Origin: Bailinhaonella thermotolerans
GTDB lineage: Bacteria; Actinomycetota; Actinomycetes; Streptosporangiales; Streptosporangiaceae
Reading direction: 5' to 3'
Assembly (NCBI RefSeq): GCF_003594875.1
Contig: NZ_QZEY01000019.1
Span: forward strand, 1 to 64,000
Length of the DNA: 64,000 bases
The translations under genes and the position numbers were made by a program. Below, piece after piece: positions 7,885 to 15,340 of this stretch; position 1 is the stretch's first letter; each line of letters begins with the position of its first letter. The notes under the pieces are model-generated. The model saw nothing but the letters and a program-made list of their open reading frames with translations, ran no database searches and was not told the DNA's origin.

Positions 7885-9080
7885 CGCGTCACCCCCAGGC
7901 CCTCGCCGGCCAGTACGGCGAAGGCGTCGATGACCTGCTGGATCTGCTCGTCGGTGTGGGTGGCCATGAAGGAGGTGCGCAGCCGGTACGAGGCGGCCGG
8001 CGGCGGGACGGGGTTGACGTAGACGCCCAGGTCGAGCAGCCGCCGCTGGGCGGCGAAGACCTCCACCAGGTTCGTCAGGTCGTCGGCGCCGGGGCGGCCC
8101 AGCAGCACCGGGACCACCGGGGTGCTGCTGGCCCCGGCGTTGAAGCCCAGCTCGCGCAGCGCGCCGTGCACCCGCCGGGCGATGGCCAGCACGCGTTCGC
8201 ACCGCCAGGGCTCGGCGCGCAGCACCCGCAGCGCGGTGAGGGCGGCGGCGGTGCTGGCGGGGGAGGCGCCGGCCGAGAACAGCATGGGGCGGCTGGCGTG
8301 CTTGAGGTAGTTGATGACCCGCTCGGGGCCCAGGACCGCGCCGCCGATGGAGGCGAACGCCTTGGAGAAGGTGAGGCTGATCAGGTCCACCTGATCGGTC
8401 ATGCGAAAGTGCGCGGCCGTGCCGCGGCCCTGGGCGAGCACGCCCGCGCCGTGCGCGTCGTCGACGAGCAGGCCTGCGCCGTACCGGCGGCAGACCTCGG
8501 CCAGCGCGGGCAGGTCGGCGATGTCGCCCTCCATGGAGTAGACGCCGTCGACGACCACGAGGATTCCGGCGCCGGCGGGGATGGCGCGCAGCTGCTCCTC
8601 CAGCGAGGCGGGGTCGTTGTGGCGGAAGCGCCGCAGGTTGGCGCGGGAGATGCGGGCCCCGTCGATGAGGGAGGCGTGGTCGTCGGAGTCCAGGACGACG
8701 TAGTCGCCGCGGCCGAGCAGCGCGTACAGGACGCCGAGGTTGGCCTGGTAGCCGGTGGGGAAGACGGCGGCGGCCTCGGTGCCGAAGAACTGGGCGAGCT
8801 CGTGCTCCAGTTCCTCGTGCAGGTCGAGGTTGCCGTTGAGCAGGCGCGAGCCGGTGCAGCTGGTGCCGTACCGGTCCACGGCCGTCTTGGCGGCGTCGCG
8901 GACGCGCGGGTCGCAGGTCAGCCCTAGGTAGTTGTTGGAGCCGCACATGATCACCGGGCGGCCGCCCACCACGGCGACGCCGCTGTCGTGCCCCTCGATC
9001 TGCGGATAGTAGGGGTACAGGCCGGTGGCCTTGGCGTCGTCGGCGCGGGTGTACTCGTGGCACTTGTCGAAGATGTTCAC
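7881..9080 (-). CDS. Alpha-oxoamine synthase, serine palmitoyltransferase-like
   Basis: The 399-residue PLP enzyme belongs to the alpha-oxoamine synthase family (serine palmitoyltransferase, AONS, ALAS, KBL). The Schiff-base lysine is Lys240 in LTFSKAF, and DDAHGAG near 208-214 contacts the cofactor. The N-terminal stretch GLYPYYPQIEG and CGSNNYLGL recall bacterial serine palmitoyltransferases more than biotin or haem enzymes. It would condense an acyl thioester with an amino acid, losing CO2. It is followed by an SDR gene with a four-base overlap. Substrates cannot be fixed from sequence. Confidence 0.82.
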   Translation of the reverse strand: MNIFDKCHEYTRADDAKATGLYPYYPQIEGHDSGVAVVGGRPVIMCGSNNYLGLTCDPRVRDAAKTAVDRYGTSCTGSRLLNGNLDLHEELEHELAQFFGTEAAAVFPTGYQANLGVLYALLGRGDYVVLDSDDHASLIDGARISRANLRRFRHNDPASLEEQLRAIPAGAGILVVVDGVYSMEGDIADLPALAEVCRRYGAGLLVDDAHGAGVLAQGRGTAAHFRMTDQVDLISLTFSKAFASIGGAVLGPERVINYLKHASRPMLFSAGASPASTAAALTALRVLRAEPWRCERVLAIARRVHGALRELGFNAGASSTPVVPVLLGRPGADDLTNLVEVFAAQRRLLDLGVYVNPVPPPAASYRLRTSFMATHTDEQIQQVIDAFAVLAGEGLGVTR

Positions 9081-9204
9081 GCGGTCTTCCTGGGGTCGGT
9101 CGTCGATTTCGGTCGCCCAGATCCGTCCGGGGCCGCGGGATTCGGCAGGAGGGACCCGGGCGCTGCGCGGAGGCCCGGCGGCGGCGAGGGAGCCGGGCGC
9201 CAGC

Positions 9205-9254
9205 GGGCCGGGGACGCGAGGGGCCGGGCGGGCCGGGGACGCGAGGGGCCGGGC
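9205..9254. repeat. Two tandem 25 bp GC-rich repeats
   Basis: The unit GGGCCGGGGACGCGAGGGGC, continuing CGGGC, occurs at 9205-9229 and again at 9230-9254 without interruption. It lies in the 230 bp between the leftward synthase start and the small membrane gene. It could be a slippage product or part of a control region; nothing further can be read from it. Confidence 0.6.
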
Positions 9255-9309
9255 GTGCGGGGGCCGGAGCGGGGCCCGGCGGGCGCGTGACCGCCGGGCC
9301 CCGGCGGGT

Positions 9310-9531
9310 TCACGGCTTGCGCCCGGCCTTGAGCAGGCGGTGGCCCCGCCACACCCGCCAGGTGAGGAATCCGGTCAGCCACAGGGGGAAGGCCGATCCG
9401 GCGGCCAGGCCCCACCAGGTGGACCCGGTCACCGCCTTGGCCGCGATGGCGGGCACCACGGTGACGGCGGCCAGCCCGCCGATCAGCCTGGCGTCCGCAC
9501 GGAGCTGCTGCGTCTTGTCATAGGGCTGCAT
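9310..9531 (-). CDS. Small two-span membrane protein
   Basis: This 73-residue protein has two hydrophobic segments, one around residues 16-34 (LIGGLAAVTVVPAIAAKAV) and one around 39-58 (WWGLAAGSAFPLWLTGFL), followed by a basic tail RVWRGHRLLKAGRKP. The tail suggests an inside-facing C-terminus. It starts at ATG 9531 without a strong ribosome binding site. It stands alone between the leftward synthase pair and the rightward exporter gene. Function is unknown; coding is supported mainly by amphipathic composition and a sensible topology. Confidence 0.55.
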   Translation of the reverse strand: MQPYDKTQQLRADARLIGGLAAVTVVPAIAAKAVTGSTWWGLAAGSAFPLWLTGFLTWRVWRGHRLLKAGRKP

Positions 9532-9669
9532 GCCGGGCGACCGTGCCCCGGCCGCGCGCCCCGGCCACCATTGCCCCGCCGCCGCGTCCGGCGCGGGATC
9601 GGCGCCCGGGGGAGCCGCGCCCGCGCGCATGGCCTGACAGGCGCGCACGCGGGCGAACGATCCCTCGCC

Positions 9670-11418
9670 GTGCTCACATCCAAGGAAACACCGCATGGCA
9701 CCCGTCCATCCGCGCAGCGGCCCGAGCGGCTCCTGGCCGCGCACGGCCGCTTCGCCGTCGTGTCCACCGGAGCCTGGTTCGCCGTCTTCGGCGTCACCTT
9801 CGGCGCCTGGATGACGCAGATCCCGCGGGTGCAGGCCGAACGCCAGTTGTCCCCCGGCACGCTGGGGCTGCTGCTGGCGTCCATGCCCATGGGGATGCTC
9901 CTGGCCTCGGTGCTGCTCGGCCGCGCCGTGGACCGGTTCGGCAGCGGGCCGGTCGCCCGCTACTCCGGCTGGGCCTCGGCCGTGACCATCGCCCTGCTGG
10001 CGCTGGCGTGGACGCCGTGGGCGCTGGCCGGCGCGCTGTTCCTGTGCGGCGCCGCCCGCTCGACGTTCAACGTGGCGTCCTACGCCCACGCGGCGCTGCT
10101 GGAGCAGGCGCGCGGGCGCAGCCTGTCCTCCCGGTTCGGCGCCGCCTTCAGCGGCGGCACACTGGTCGGCGCGGCGACGAGCATGGTCTGCGCCCAGCTG
10201 CGGATCCCCACCGCCGCGGTGCTGCTCGGCGCCGCCGCGCTGCAGGCGGCCGTCATGATCGCCACCGCCCCCGCCACGCGGATCCGCGGCCCCCGCCGGC
10301 AGAAGACCCGCACGCGGCAGAAGGGGCCGCGGGCCCGGTCGATGCCCATGCTCATCCTCGGGGCGCAGGGCATGCTCTACATCGCCTGCGAGGCGATGCC
10401 CACCGACTGGGGCGGCGTGCTGGTGCAGACCGAAAAGCACCTGCCCGCGCACCTGTCGGCCCTGCCCTTCGTGGCGTTGTGCCTGGCCATCACCCTGGTA
10501 CGGCTGTGCGGCGACCGGCTGATCGACCGCTTCGGGCCCGATCGGGTCGTCCGCTGGGGGTCGGTGGTCGCCGCCGCCGCGATGCTCATCGCGCTGGCCT
10601 CGCCGAACCCGTTCGTGACCGTCGCCGCTCTGGCGCTGTTCGGCCTGGGCATCGCCCCTCTGCGGCCGCTGCTGTTCGCCTCGGCGGCCCGCGTCGGCGG
10701 GGACAACGCCGGCGCCATGATCGGGTACGCGAACGCGGCCGGCCTGGTCGGCGTCATGCTCTCCCAGATGCTGGTCGGGGGCATCGCCGAGCTGACCAAC
10801 CTCACCACCGCGCTGCTGCTGGCCGTCGCCGCCGTGATGATCACCGCGGTGGCCGTGGCCCCGCTGCGCGCCACCGCGCCCGCGAGCGAGCCCGCCCCCG
10901 GCCCGGCCCCCAGCCCGGCCCACGGCGCGGCCTCCGGCCCGGGCCCGGACGAGGGCCGCCCCGGCGGCGCGGCACTCCGGTACGGCGGCGCCGCGCACGC
11001 CGTACCGGAGCCCGGCCACCCGCCCGCGGCGGCCGCTCACCCGTGGGGCACACCGCCGGGACGTCGGGCCGCGCACGCCGATCCGTGCCCCCCGCAGGGC
11101 CCGCGCACGGTCGCCGGCATGACCGCCGCACCGACGCCCATGGACTCCTCCGTCGCAGCGATCCTGTCCGGGTTCGGCCTGGCCGCCCCGGCCACCCGCG
11201 ACCGCGTCGAGCACCTGATCGGCGAGCTGCTGGCCGCGCGCGGTTACCAGGCCCGCCTGGCCGGCCTGCGCCACCGGGTCGCCGTCCTGGAGGCGCCGCC
11301 GCACGTCGCCGCGCTGCTGCGCTACGACGCCGACGAGCTGCTGCGCCGCATCCAGGACGAGATCGGCGCAGAGGAGATCACCCGCATCGCGATCCGCTCA
11401 CACACCGGCTCGCCCTGA
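9670..11418 (+). CDS. MFS transporter fused to a DUF721/DciA-like tail
   Basis: From GTG 9670 the frame encodes about 30 basic residues and then twelve likely membrane spans up to about residue 400, with the MFS loop signature LGRAVDRFGSGPVARY after span 2. A long Ala/Pro/Gly linker follows. The last 99 residues, from an internal ATG at 11119, read HVAALLRYDADELLRRIQDE and IGAEEITRIAIR, which looks like the DUF721 (DciA-like) fold. No stop separates the two, so this may be one fused protein or an MFS gene read through into a small gene starting at 11119. The start is uncertain: a better Shine-Dalgarno serves ATG 9695 in another frame. Confidence 0.7.
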   Translation: MLTSKETPHGTRPSAQRPERLLAAHGRFAVVSTGAWFAVFGVTFGAWMTQIPRVQAERQLSPGTLGLLLASMPMGMLLASVLLGRAVDRFGSGPVARYSGWASAVTIALLALAWTPWALAGALFLCGAARSTFNVASYAHAALLEQARGRSLSSRFGAAFSGGTLVGAATSMVCAQLRIPTAAVLLGAAALQAAVMIATAPATRIRGPRRQKTRTRQKGPRARSMPMLILGAQGMLYIACEAMPTDWGGVLVQTEKHLPAHLSALPFVALCLAITLVRLCGDRLIDRFGPDRVVRWGSVVAAAAMLIALASPNPFVTVAALALFGLGIAPLRPLLFASAARVGGDNAGAMIGYANAAGLVGVMLSQMLVGGIAELTNLTTALLLAVAAVMITAVAVAPLRATAPASEPAPGPAPSPAHGAASGPGPDEGRPGGAALRYGGAAHAVPEPGHPPAAAAHPWGTPPGRRAAHADPCPPQGPRTVAGMTAAPTPMDSSVAAILSGFGLAAPATRDRVEHLIGELLAARGYQARLAGLRHRVAVLEAPPHVAALLRYDADELLRRIQDEIGAEEITRIAIRSHTGSP

Positions 11419-11531
11419 CCGCACGCCACCCCGGCGACGGGCCGCCCCGGCCCGGCCACCGACGCCGCGACCGCCCCAGCGGCGGTCGCGGCATCGCCGA
11501 CCCACCTTCACGAACTTGGAGAACACCGCGT

Positions 11532-12401
11532 ATGAAGTCCCTTGCGACCGTCAGCCTGGGCGGGACCGTCGAGCAGAAGCTGGCCGCCATCGCCGCGGCC
11601 GGGTTCGACGGACTGGAGCTGGGCCCCGACGACGTGGCCGCCTGGCCGGGCACGCCCGAGTCCCTGCGCGACCACGCCGCCGAGCTCGGCCTGAGGCCGT
11701 ACCTGTTCCAGCCCCTGCGCGACTTCGAGGCGGTCCCGCCCCGGCTGCTGGCGGCCAACCTGCGGCGCGCGGAGGAGCACCTGGAGCTGATGCGCCGCCT
11801 GGGCGTCGACCTGCTGCTGGTGTGCTCGAACGTGTCCACGGGCGCCCAGGACGACGACGCCCTGGCCGCCGCGCAGCTGCACGCCCTGGCCGACCTGGCC
11901 GCGGCGTACGGCGTCCGCGTCGCCTACGAGGCGCTGGCCTGGGGCCGGCACGTCAACCGCTACCGGCACGCCTGGCGGATCGTCCAGGCCGCCGACCACC
12001 CCGGCCTGGGCCTGTGCCTGGACAGCTTCCACATCCTGGCCACCGGCGACGACCCCGCGGCGATCGCCGGCATCCCCGCCGGCAAGCTCTTCTTCCTGCA
12101 GCTCGCCGACGCCCCCCGGCTCGATCTGGACCTGCTGCGGTGGAGCCGCAACCACCGCTGCCTGCCCGGCCAGGGCGACCTGGACGTGACCGGCCTGACC
12201 CGCCGGACGCTGGCGGCGGGCTACCGCGGCCCGCTGTCGCTGGAGATCTTCAACCCCTCCTACCGCGCCGCCGACCCGCACGTCATCGCCGCCCGCGCCG
12301 CCGCGTCCCTGGACCGGCTCGCCGCCGCCGCGGCCCCGGCCGCCACGGCGGGCGGGGCGGCGGCCATGCCGCCCGGCACGGCCACCCCGCCGGCCCCCTG
12401 A
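11532..12401 (+). CDS. 3-dehydroshikimate dehydratase, TIM-barrel type
   Basis: This 289-residue xylose-isomerase-like TIM barrel shows the conserved pattern of bacterial 3-dehydroshikimate dehydratases (QuiC/AsbF-like): VSLGGTVEQKLAAIAAAGFD at the start, LFQPLRDFE near residue 60, LLVCSNVS near 95, YEALAWGRHVNRYRHAW near 130, LCLDSFHIL near 160, and FFLQLADAPRLD near 185. Glu, Asp, His and Glu at these places bind the divalent metal. The product would be protocatechuate. A low-complexity Ala/Pro tail ends the protein. It lies downstream of the MFS gene on the same strand and converges on the ROK operon. No other quinate genes are nearby. Confidence 0.88.
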   Translation: MKSLATVSLGGTVEQKLAAIAAAGFDGLELGPDDVAAWPGTPESLRDHAAELGLRPYLFQPLRDFEAVPPRLLAANLRRAEEHLELMRRLGVDLLLVCSNVSTGAQDDDALAAAQLHALADLAAAYGVRVAYEALAWGRHVNRYRHAWRIVQAADHPGLGLCLDSFHILATGDDPAAIAGIPAGKLFFLQLADAPRLDLDLLRWSRNHRCLPGQGDLDVTGLTRRTLAAGYRGPLSLEIFNPSYRAADPHVIAARAAASLDRLAAAAAPAATAGGAAAMPPGTATPPAP

Positions 12402-12424
12402 CCGGCCGGGACCCGCTGAATCGA

Positions 12425-12458
12425 GGGTGCGGCGCCTGGGTTGCCAGGCGCCGCACCC
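12425..12458. terminator. Bidirectional 15 bp terminator hairpin
   Basis: GGGTGCGGCGCCTGG at 12425-12439 pairs perfectly with CCAGGCGCCGCACCC at 12444-12458 around a four-base loop. It sits between the convergent dehydratase and ROK genes, 23 bases from one stop and 6 from the other, so it can serve both. Confidence 0.85.
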
Positions 12459-12464
12459 GTGCCG

Positions 12465-13397
12465 TCAGGGGTGGCGGGCGGCTGGGGGAGCGGTGGTCAG
12501 GTGGGCGGCGCCGACGGCGCCGGCGTGGTCGCCGAGGGCGGCCGGGACGACGGTGGCCGGGGTGGCGAAGCGGGCCTGTGCCAGGCGGGTGGTGATCTGG
12601 GCGGCGAACAGGGGCAGGTGGGCGGCGACGCTGCCGCCGATGATGACGCGTTCGGGCCGGTAGAGGGTGGCCAGGGTGGCCAGGCCGGTGCCGACCGCCG
12701 CGCCGTACCATTCGAAGGCCTGGCGCGGGCCGCGCTCGCCGGCCTCGGCCGCCGCGGCCGCGGCCGCGATGTCGGCCGCCTGGTCGCCGGTGGACGGCAG
12801 GCCTGCGGCGGTGAGCAGGGCGTGCAGGGCCGGGCGGGAGGCGGCCTGTTCCCAGCAGGAGCGCAGCCCGCAGTAGCAGGGGCTGCCGCCGGGGACGGTG
12901 ATGTGCCCGCCCTCGGGATGGGAGCCGTCGCACGCGCGCAGGGGCCGGCCCCCGGCCACGACGGCGGTGCCGACGCCCGTGCCCAGGGTGATCAGCAGCA
13001 GGCTGGCGGCGCCGCGGCCGGCTCCGTGGTGGTATTCGCCCAGGGCGGCGGCGGCGCAGTCGTTGTCGAGGGCGACCGGGACGCCCAGCGCGGCGGCCAG
13101 GTGCTCGCGCAGGGGCAGCCCGGTGAAGCCGGGCAGTGTGTCGGGGTTGCGGATCACGCCGCCGGCGTCGATGGGGCCGCTGGCGCCGATGCCGACGGCG
13201 GCCAGCCGGTGGCCTGGGGGGACGGCGGCGGCGATGAAGGTGGCCAGGGCCTGGACGCGGGCGGCGGGCGGGCCCTGGCTGAGGGCCGCGGTGGTGGTGT
13301 CGTGGTGGGCGGCGATCTGGCCGGTGGCGGTCAGGGCGACGGCGCGCGTGCCGGTGCCGCCCAGGTCGACGCCGACGGTGACGGGGGATGTGGTCAT
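12465..13397 (-). CDS. ROK-family sugar kinase
   Basis: The 310-residue protein has the ROK phosphate-binding motif GVDLGGTGTRAVAL at 8-21, a catalytic region LDNDCAAAALGE near residue 105, ITLGTGVGTAVV near 130, and the ROK zinc motif with GGHITV followed by CYCGLRSCWEQ near 160-175. It has no N-terminal DNA-binding domain, so it is a kinase rather than a repressor. The ATG at 13397 overlaps the stop of the SIS gene (ATGA). It should phosphorylate a hexose or N-substituted hexose used by the neighbouring SIS enzyme; the sugar is not known. Confidence 0.88.
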   Translation of the reverse strand: MTTSPVTVGVDLGGTGTRAVALTATGQIAAHHDTTTAALSQGPPAARVQALATFIAAAVPPGHRLAAVGIGASGPIDAGGVIRNPDTLPGFTGLPLREHLAAALGVPVALDNDCAAAALGEYHHGAGRGAASLLLITLGTGVGTAVVAGGRPLRACDGSHPEGGHITVPGGSPCYCGLRSCWEQAASRPALHALLTAAGLPSTGDQAADIAAAAAAAEAGERGPRQAFEWYGAAVGTGLATLATLYRPERVIIGGSVAAHLPLFAAQITTRLAQARFATPATVVPAALGDHAGAVGAAHLTTAPPAARHP

Positions 13398-14416
13398 AGC
13401 GTCTGGGTGACTTTCTGGCCGATGTGGAAGTGGCCGGGTTCGACGCCGGTGGCGCGGGCCAGGGCGACGGCCAGGCGCTGGATGGCCAGCATCGGCAGGA
13501 TGAGGTCGGCAGGGCGCCCGGCTTGCGGGGTGGGGATGTGGTGGAAGACGCCCGGCAGCGTGTGCGGGCCGATGGTGACCAGGGTGGTCCCGGTGGGAGC
13601 CAGGTCGGCGGCCAGGTGGGCCAGGGAGTCGCGGCCGCTGCCGGGGCCGGTGAGCATCACGGCGGTCAGCCCGGGGCCGGCCAGTTCGATGGGGCCGTGC
13701 CGGAACGCGCCGCCGACGAAGGCCTCGGCGGGGACCTTGGCGGCCTCCTTCAGGATGAGCGCGCCGGTCAGCGCGGTGGCGGCCTGGTCGCCGCCGCCGA
13801 GCAGGGCCAGGCGCGGGCTGCCGGCGCCGGTGGCCGCGGCCGCGATGACCGCGGACGGGTGCCGGGCGCGCAGCGCTCGCGCCAGTTCGGCGGCGGCCAG
13901 GCGGATCTCGCTGATCACCGGGCCCAGGGGGTCGCCGGTGAGCTCGCCGGCCAGGAGCGCGTGCGCGGCCAGCGTGTTGAGGTAGCTCTTGGTGGAGACG
14001 GTGGCCTCGGGGCCGCTGTGCAGCGGCCGCACCAGGTGGCTGCGCCGGGCCAGGGGGCTGTCCGGGTCGTCGGTGACGCCGATCACGTGCCGGGGGCCGG
14101 CCTTGTCCCACTGGTCGAGCAGGGCGAGCACCTCCCCGCTGCGGCCGGACTGGGAGGTGACGATCGCCAGGTGGGCCCGCTGGGCGAGGGTGGGGTTGTC
14201 CAGCAGTTCGGAGGCGCTGATCCACCAGGCGTCGGCGCCGGCGGCCAGCAGGCGCCGCCAGGTGGGGTAGCCGGCGTACAGGGACGAGCCCATGCCGGTG
14301 ACGACGATCTTCTCTCCGCCGTGCAGGAGCGGCAGCGGCGGGTGGGCGCGCTCGGCGGCCAGCAGCCGCTCCAGGGCGGCCGGCTGATCGGTGATGTCGC
14401 GTTCGAACGGTGTCAT
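13394..14416 (-). CDS. SIS-domain aldose/ketose-phosphate enzyme, FrlB/AgaS-like
   Basis: This 340-residue protein has two SIS domains like the isomerase half of GlmS but no glutaminase domain. GMGSSLYAGYPTWRR near residues 45-60 and TSQSGRSGE near 95-103 form the first sugar-phosphate site. GAFRHGPIEL near 240 matches the GlmS ELKHGPLAL segment. Stand-alone enzymes of this kind are deglycases or deaminase/isomerases such as FrlB, FraB and AgaS. It is coupled to the ROK kinase by an ATGA overlap. With the nearby APC permease, use of an amino-acid-linked or amino sugar is the likely role. Confidence 0.8.
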   Translation of the reverse strand: MTPFERDITDQPAALERLLAAERAHPPLPLLHGGEKIVVTGMGSSLYAGYPTWRRLLAAGADAWWISASELLDNPTLAQRAHLAIVTSQSGRSGEVLALLDQWDKAGPRHVIGVTDDPDSPLARRSHLVRPLHSGPEATVSTKSYLNTLAAHALLAGELTGDPLGPVISEIRLAAAELARALRARHPSAVIAAAATGAGSPRLALLGGGDQAATALTGALILKEAAKVPAEAFVGGAFRHGPIELAGPGLTAVMLTGPGSGRDSLAHLAADLAPTGTTLVTIGPHTLPGVFHHIPTPQAGRPADLILPMLAIQRLAVALARATGVEPGHFHIGQKVTQTL

Positions 14417-14540
14417 CGCAGTCAGGGGGTTTCCTTCGATCGGCGGGAGCAGAGGCGCATCGGGGACGGCCGGGGACGGATCGGGGACCGGACGGGGGCG
14501 GGCCGGGACGGATCTGGGTGAGTGCGGGGTGGGTGCGGGG

Positions 14541-15299
14541 TCAGGCCAGGTGCAGGTCCAGGCGGTGGCCGCGCAGGGCGGCCTGGTGGTCGGGGCTGAG
14601 CCCGTCGTCGGTGACCAGGACGTCCAGGTCGTCCAGGCCGCAGATGCGGGCGAAGGCCACCTGCCCGGCTTTGGAGGAGTCACAGGCCGCGATGACGGTG
14701 GAGGACACCTCCAGGCCGGTGCGCTTGGTGGCGGCGTCGTCGGTGTTCCATTCGGTGCAGCCGGCGCTCAGGTCCAGGCCGGAGGCGGTCATGACGTAGG
14801 CGTCGAAGCGGTGGTCGGCCAGGGTGCGCAGCGTGGCCGGGCCGTACAGGGCGCGTTCGCCGGGCCGGATGACGCCTCCGGTGACCATGACGCGGGTGGG
14901 GCGGCTGTCGGCCAGCACCTCGGCGACGTGCAGGCTGGGGGTGCAGATGGTCAGGTCGCGGCCGACCAGCGCGTCGGCCACGGCGACGGCGGTGGAGCCG
15001 CCGTCCAGCAGGACGGTCTGCCCGTCGACCAGCAGGCCGGCCACCGCCCGGCCGATGCGGCGCTTGGCCTCGGCGTTGAGATGGGCGCGCACCGCGAAGG
15101 GGGGTTCGACGCCGCCGCTGCTCACGCGCGCCGCGCCGCCGTGGGTGCGGCGCAGCGCGCCCTTGGCGGCCAGCTGGTCCAGGTCGCGCCGCACCGTCAT
15201 CTCCGATACCGCGAACCGGACGCTCAGGTCGGCGATGGTGACCTGGCCGTGGCTGTTGAGCAGGTGCAAGATGACGTTGTGCCGTTCTTCGGCGCGCAT
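14541..15299 (-). CDS. DeoR-family transcriptional regulator
   Basis: The 252-residue regulator has the N-terminal DeoR helix-turn-helix: ILHLLNSHGQVTIADLSVRF is followed by VSEMTVRRDLDQLAAKGAL and RRTHGGA near residue 50. A sugar-phosphate sensor domain carries DGGSTAVAVADAL near 95-107, and DSSKAG near 208-213 is typical of the family. It lies between the permease and the SIS/ROK genes on the same strand, so it probably controls them in response to a phosphorylated sugar. Direct TTCATGTGAG repeats before the dehydrogenase gene are candidate operators. Confidence 0.9.
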   Translation of the reverse strand: MRAEERHNVILHLLNSHGQVTIADLSVRFAVSEMTVRRDLDQLAAKGALRRTHGGAARVSSGGVEPPFAVRAHLNAEAKRRIGRAVAGLLVDGQTVLLDGGSTAVAVADALVGRDLTICTPSLHVAEVLADSRPTRVMVTGGVIRPGERALYGPATLRTLADHRFDAYVMTASGLDLSAGCTEWNTDDAATKRTGLEVSSTVIAACDSSKAGQVAFARICGLDDLDVLVTDDGLSPDHQAALRGHRLDLHLA

Positions 15300-15340
15300 G
15301 CGGGTGCTCCCAGAGGGCGTTGAGCAGCGGGTGGGACAGA

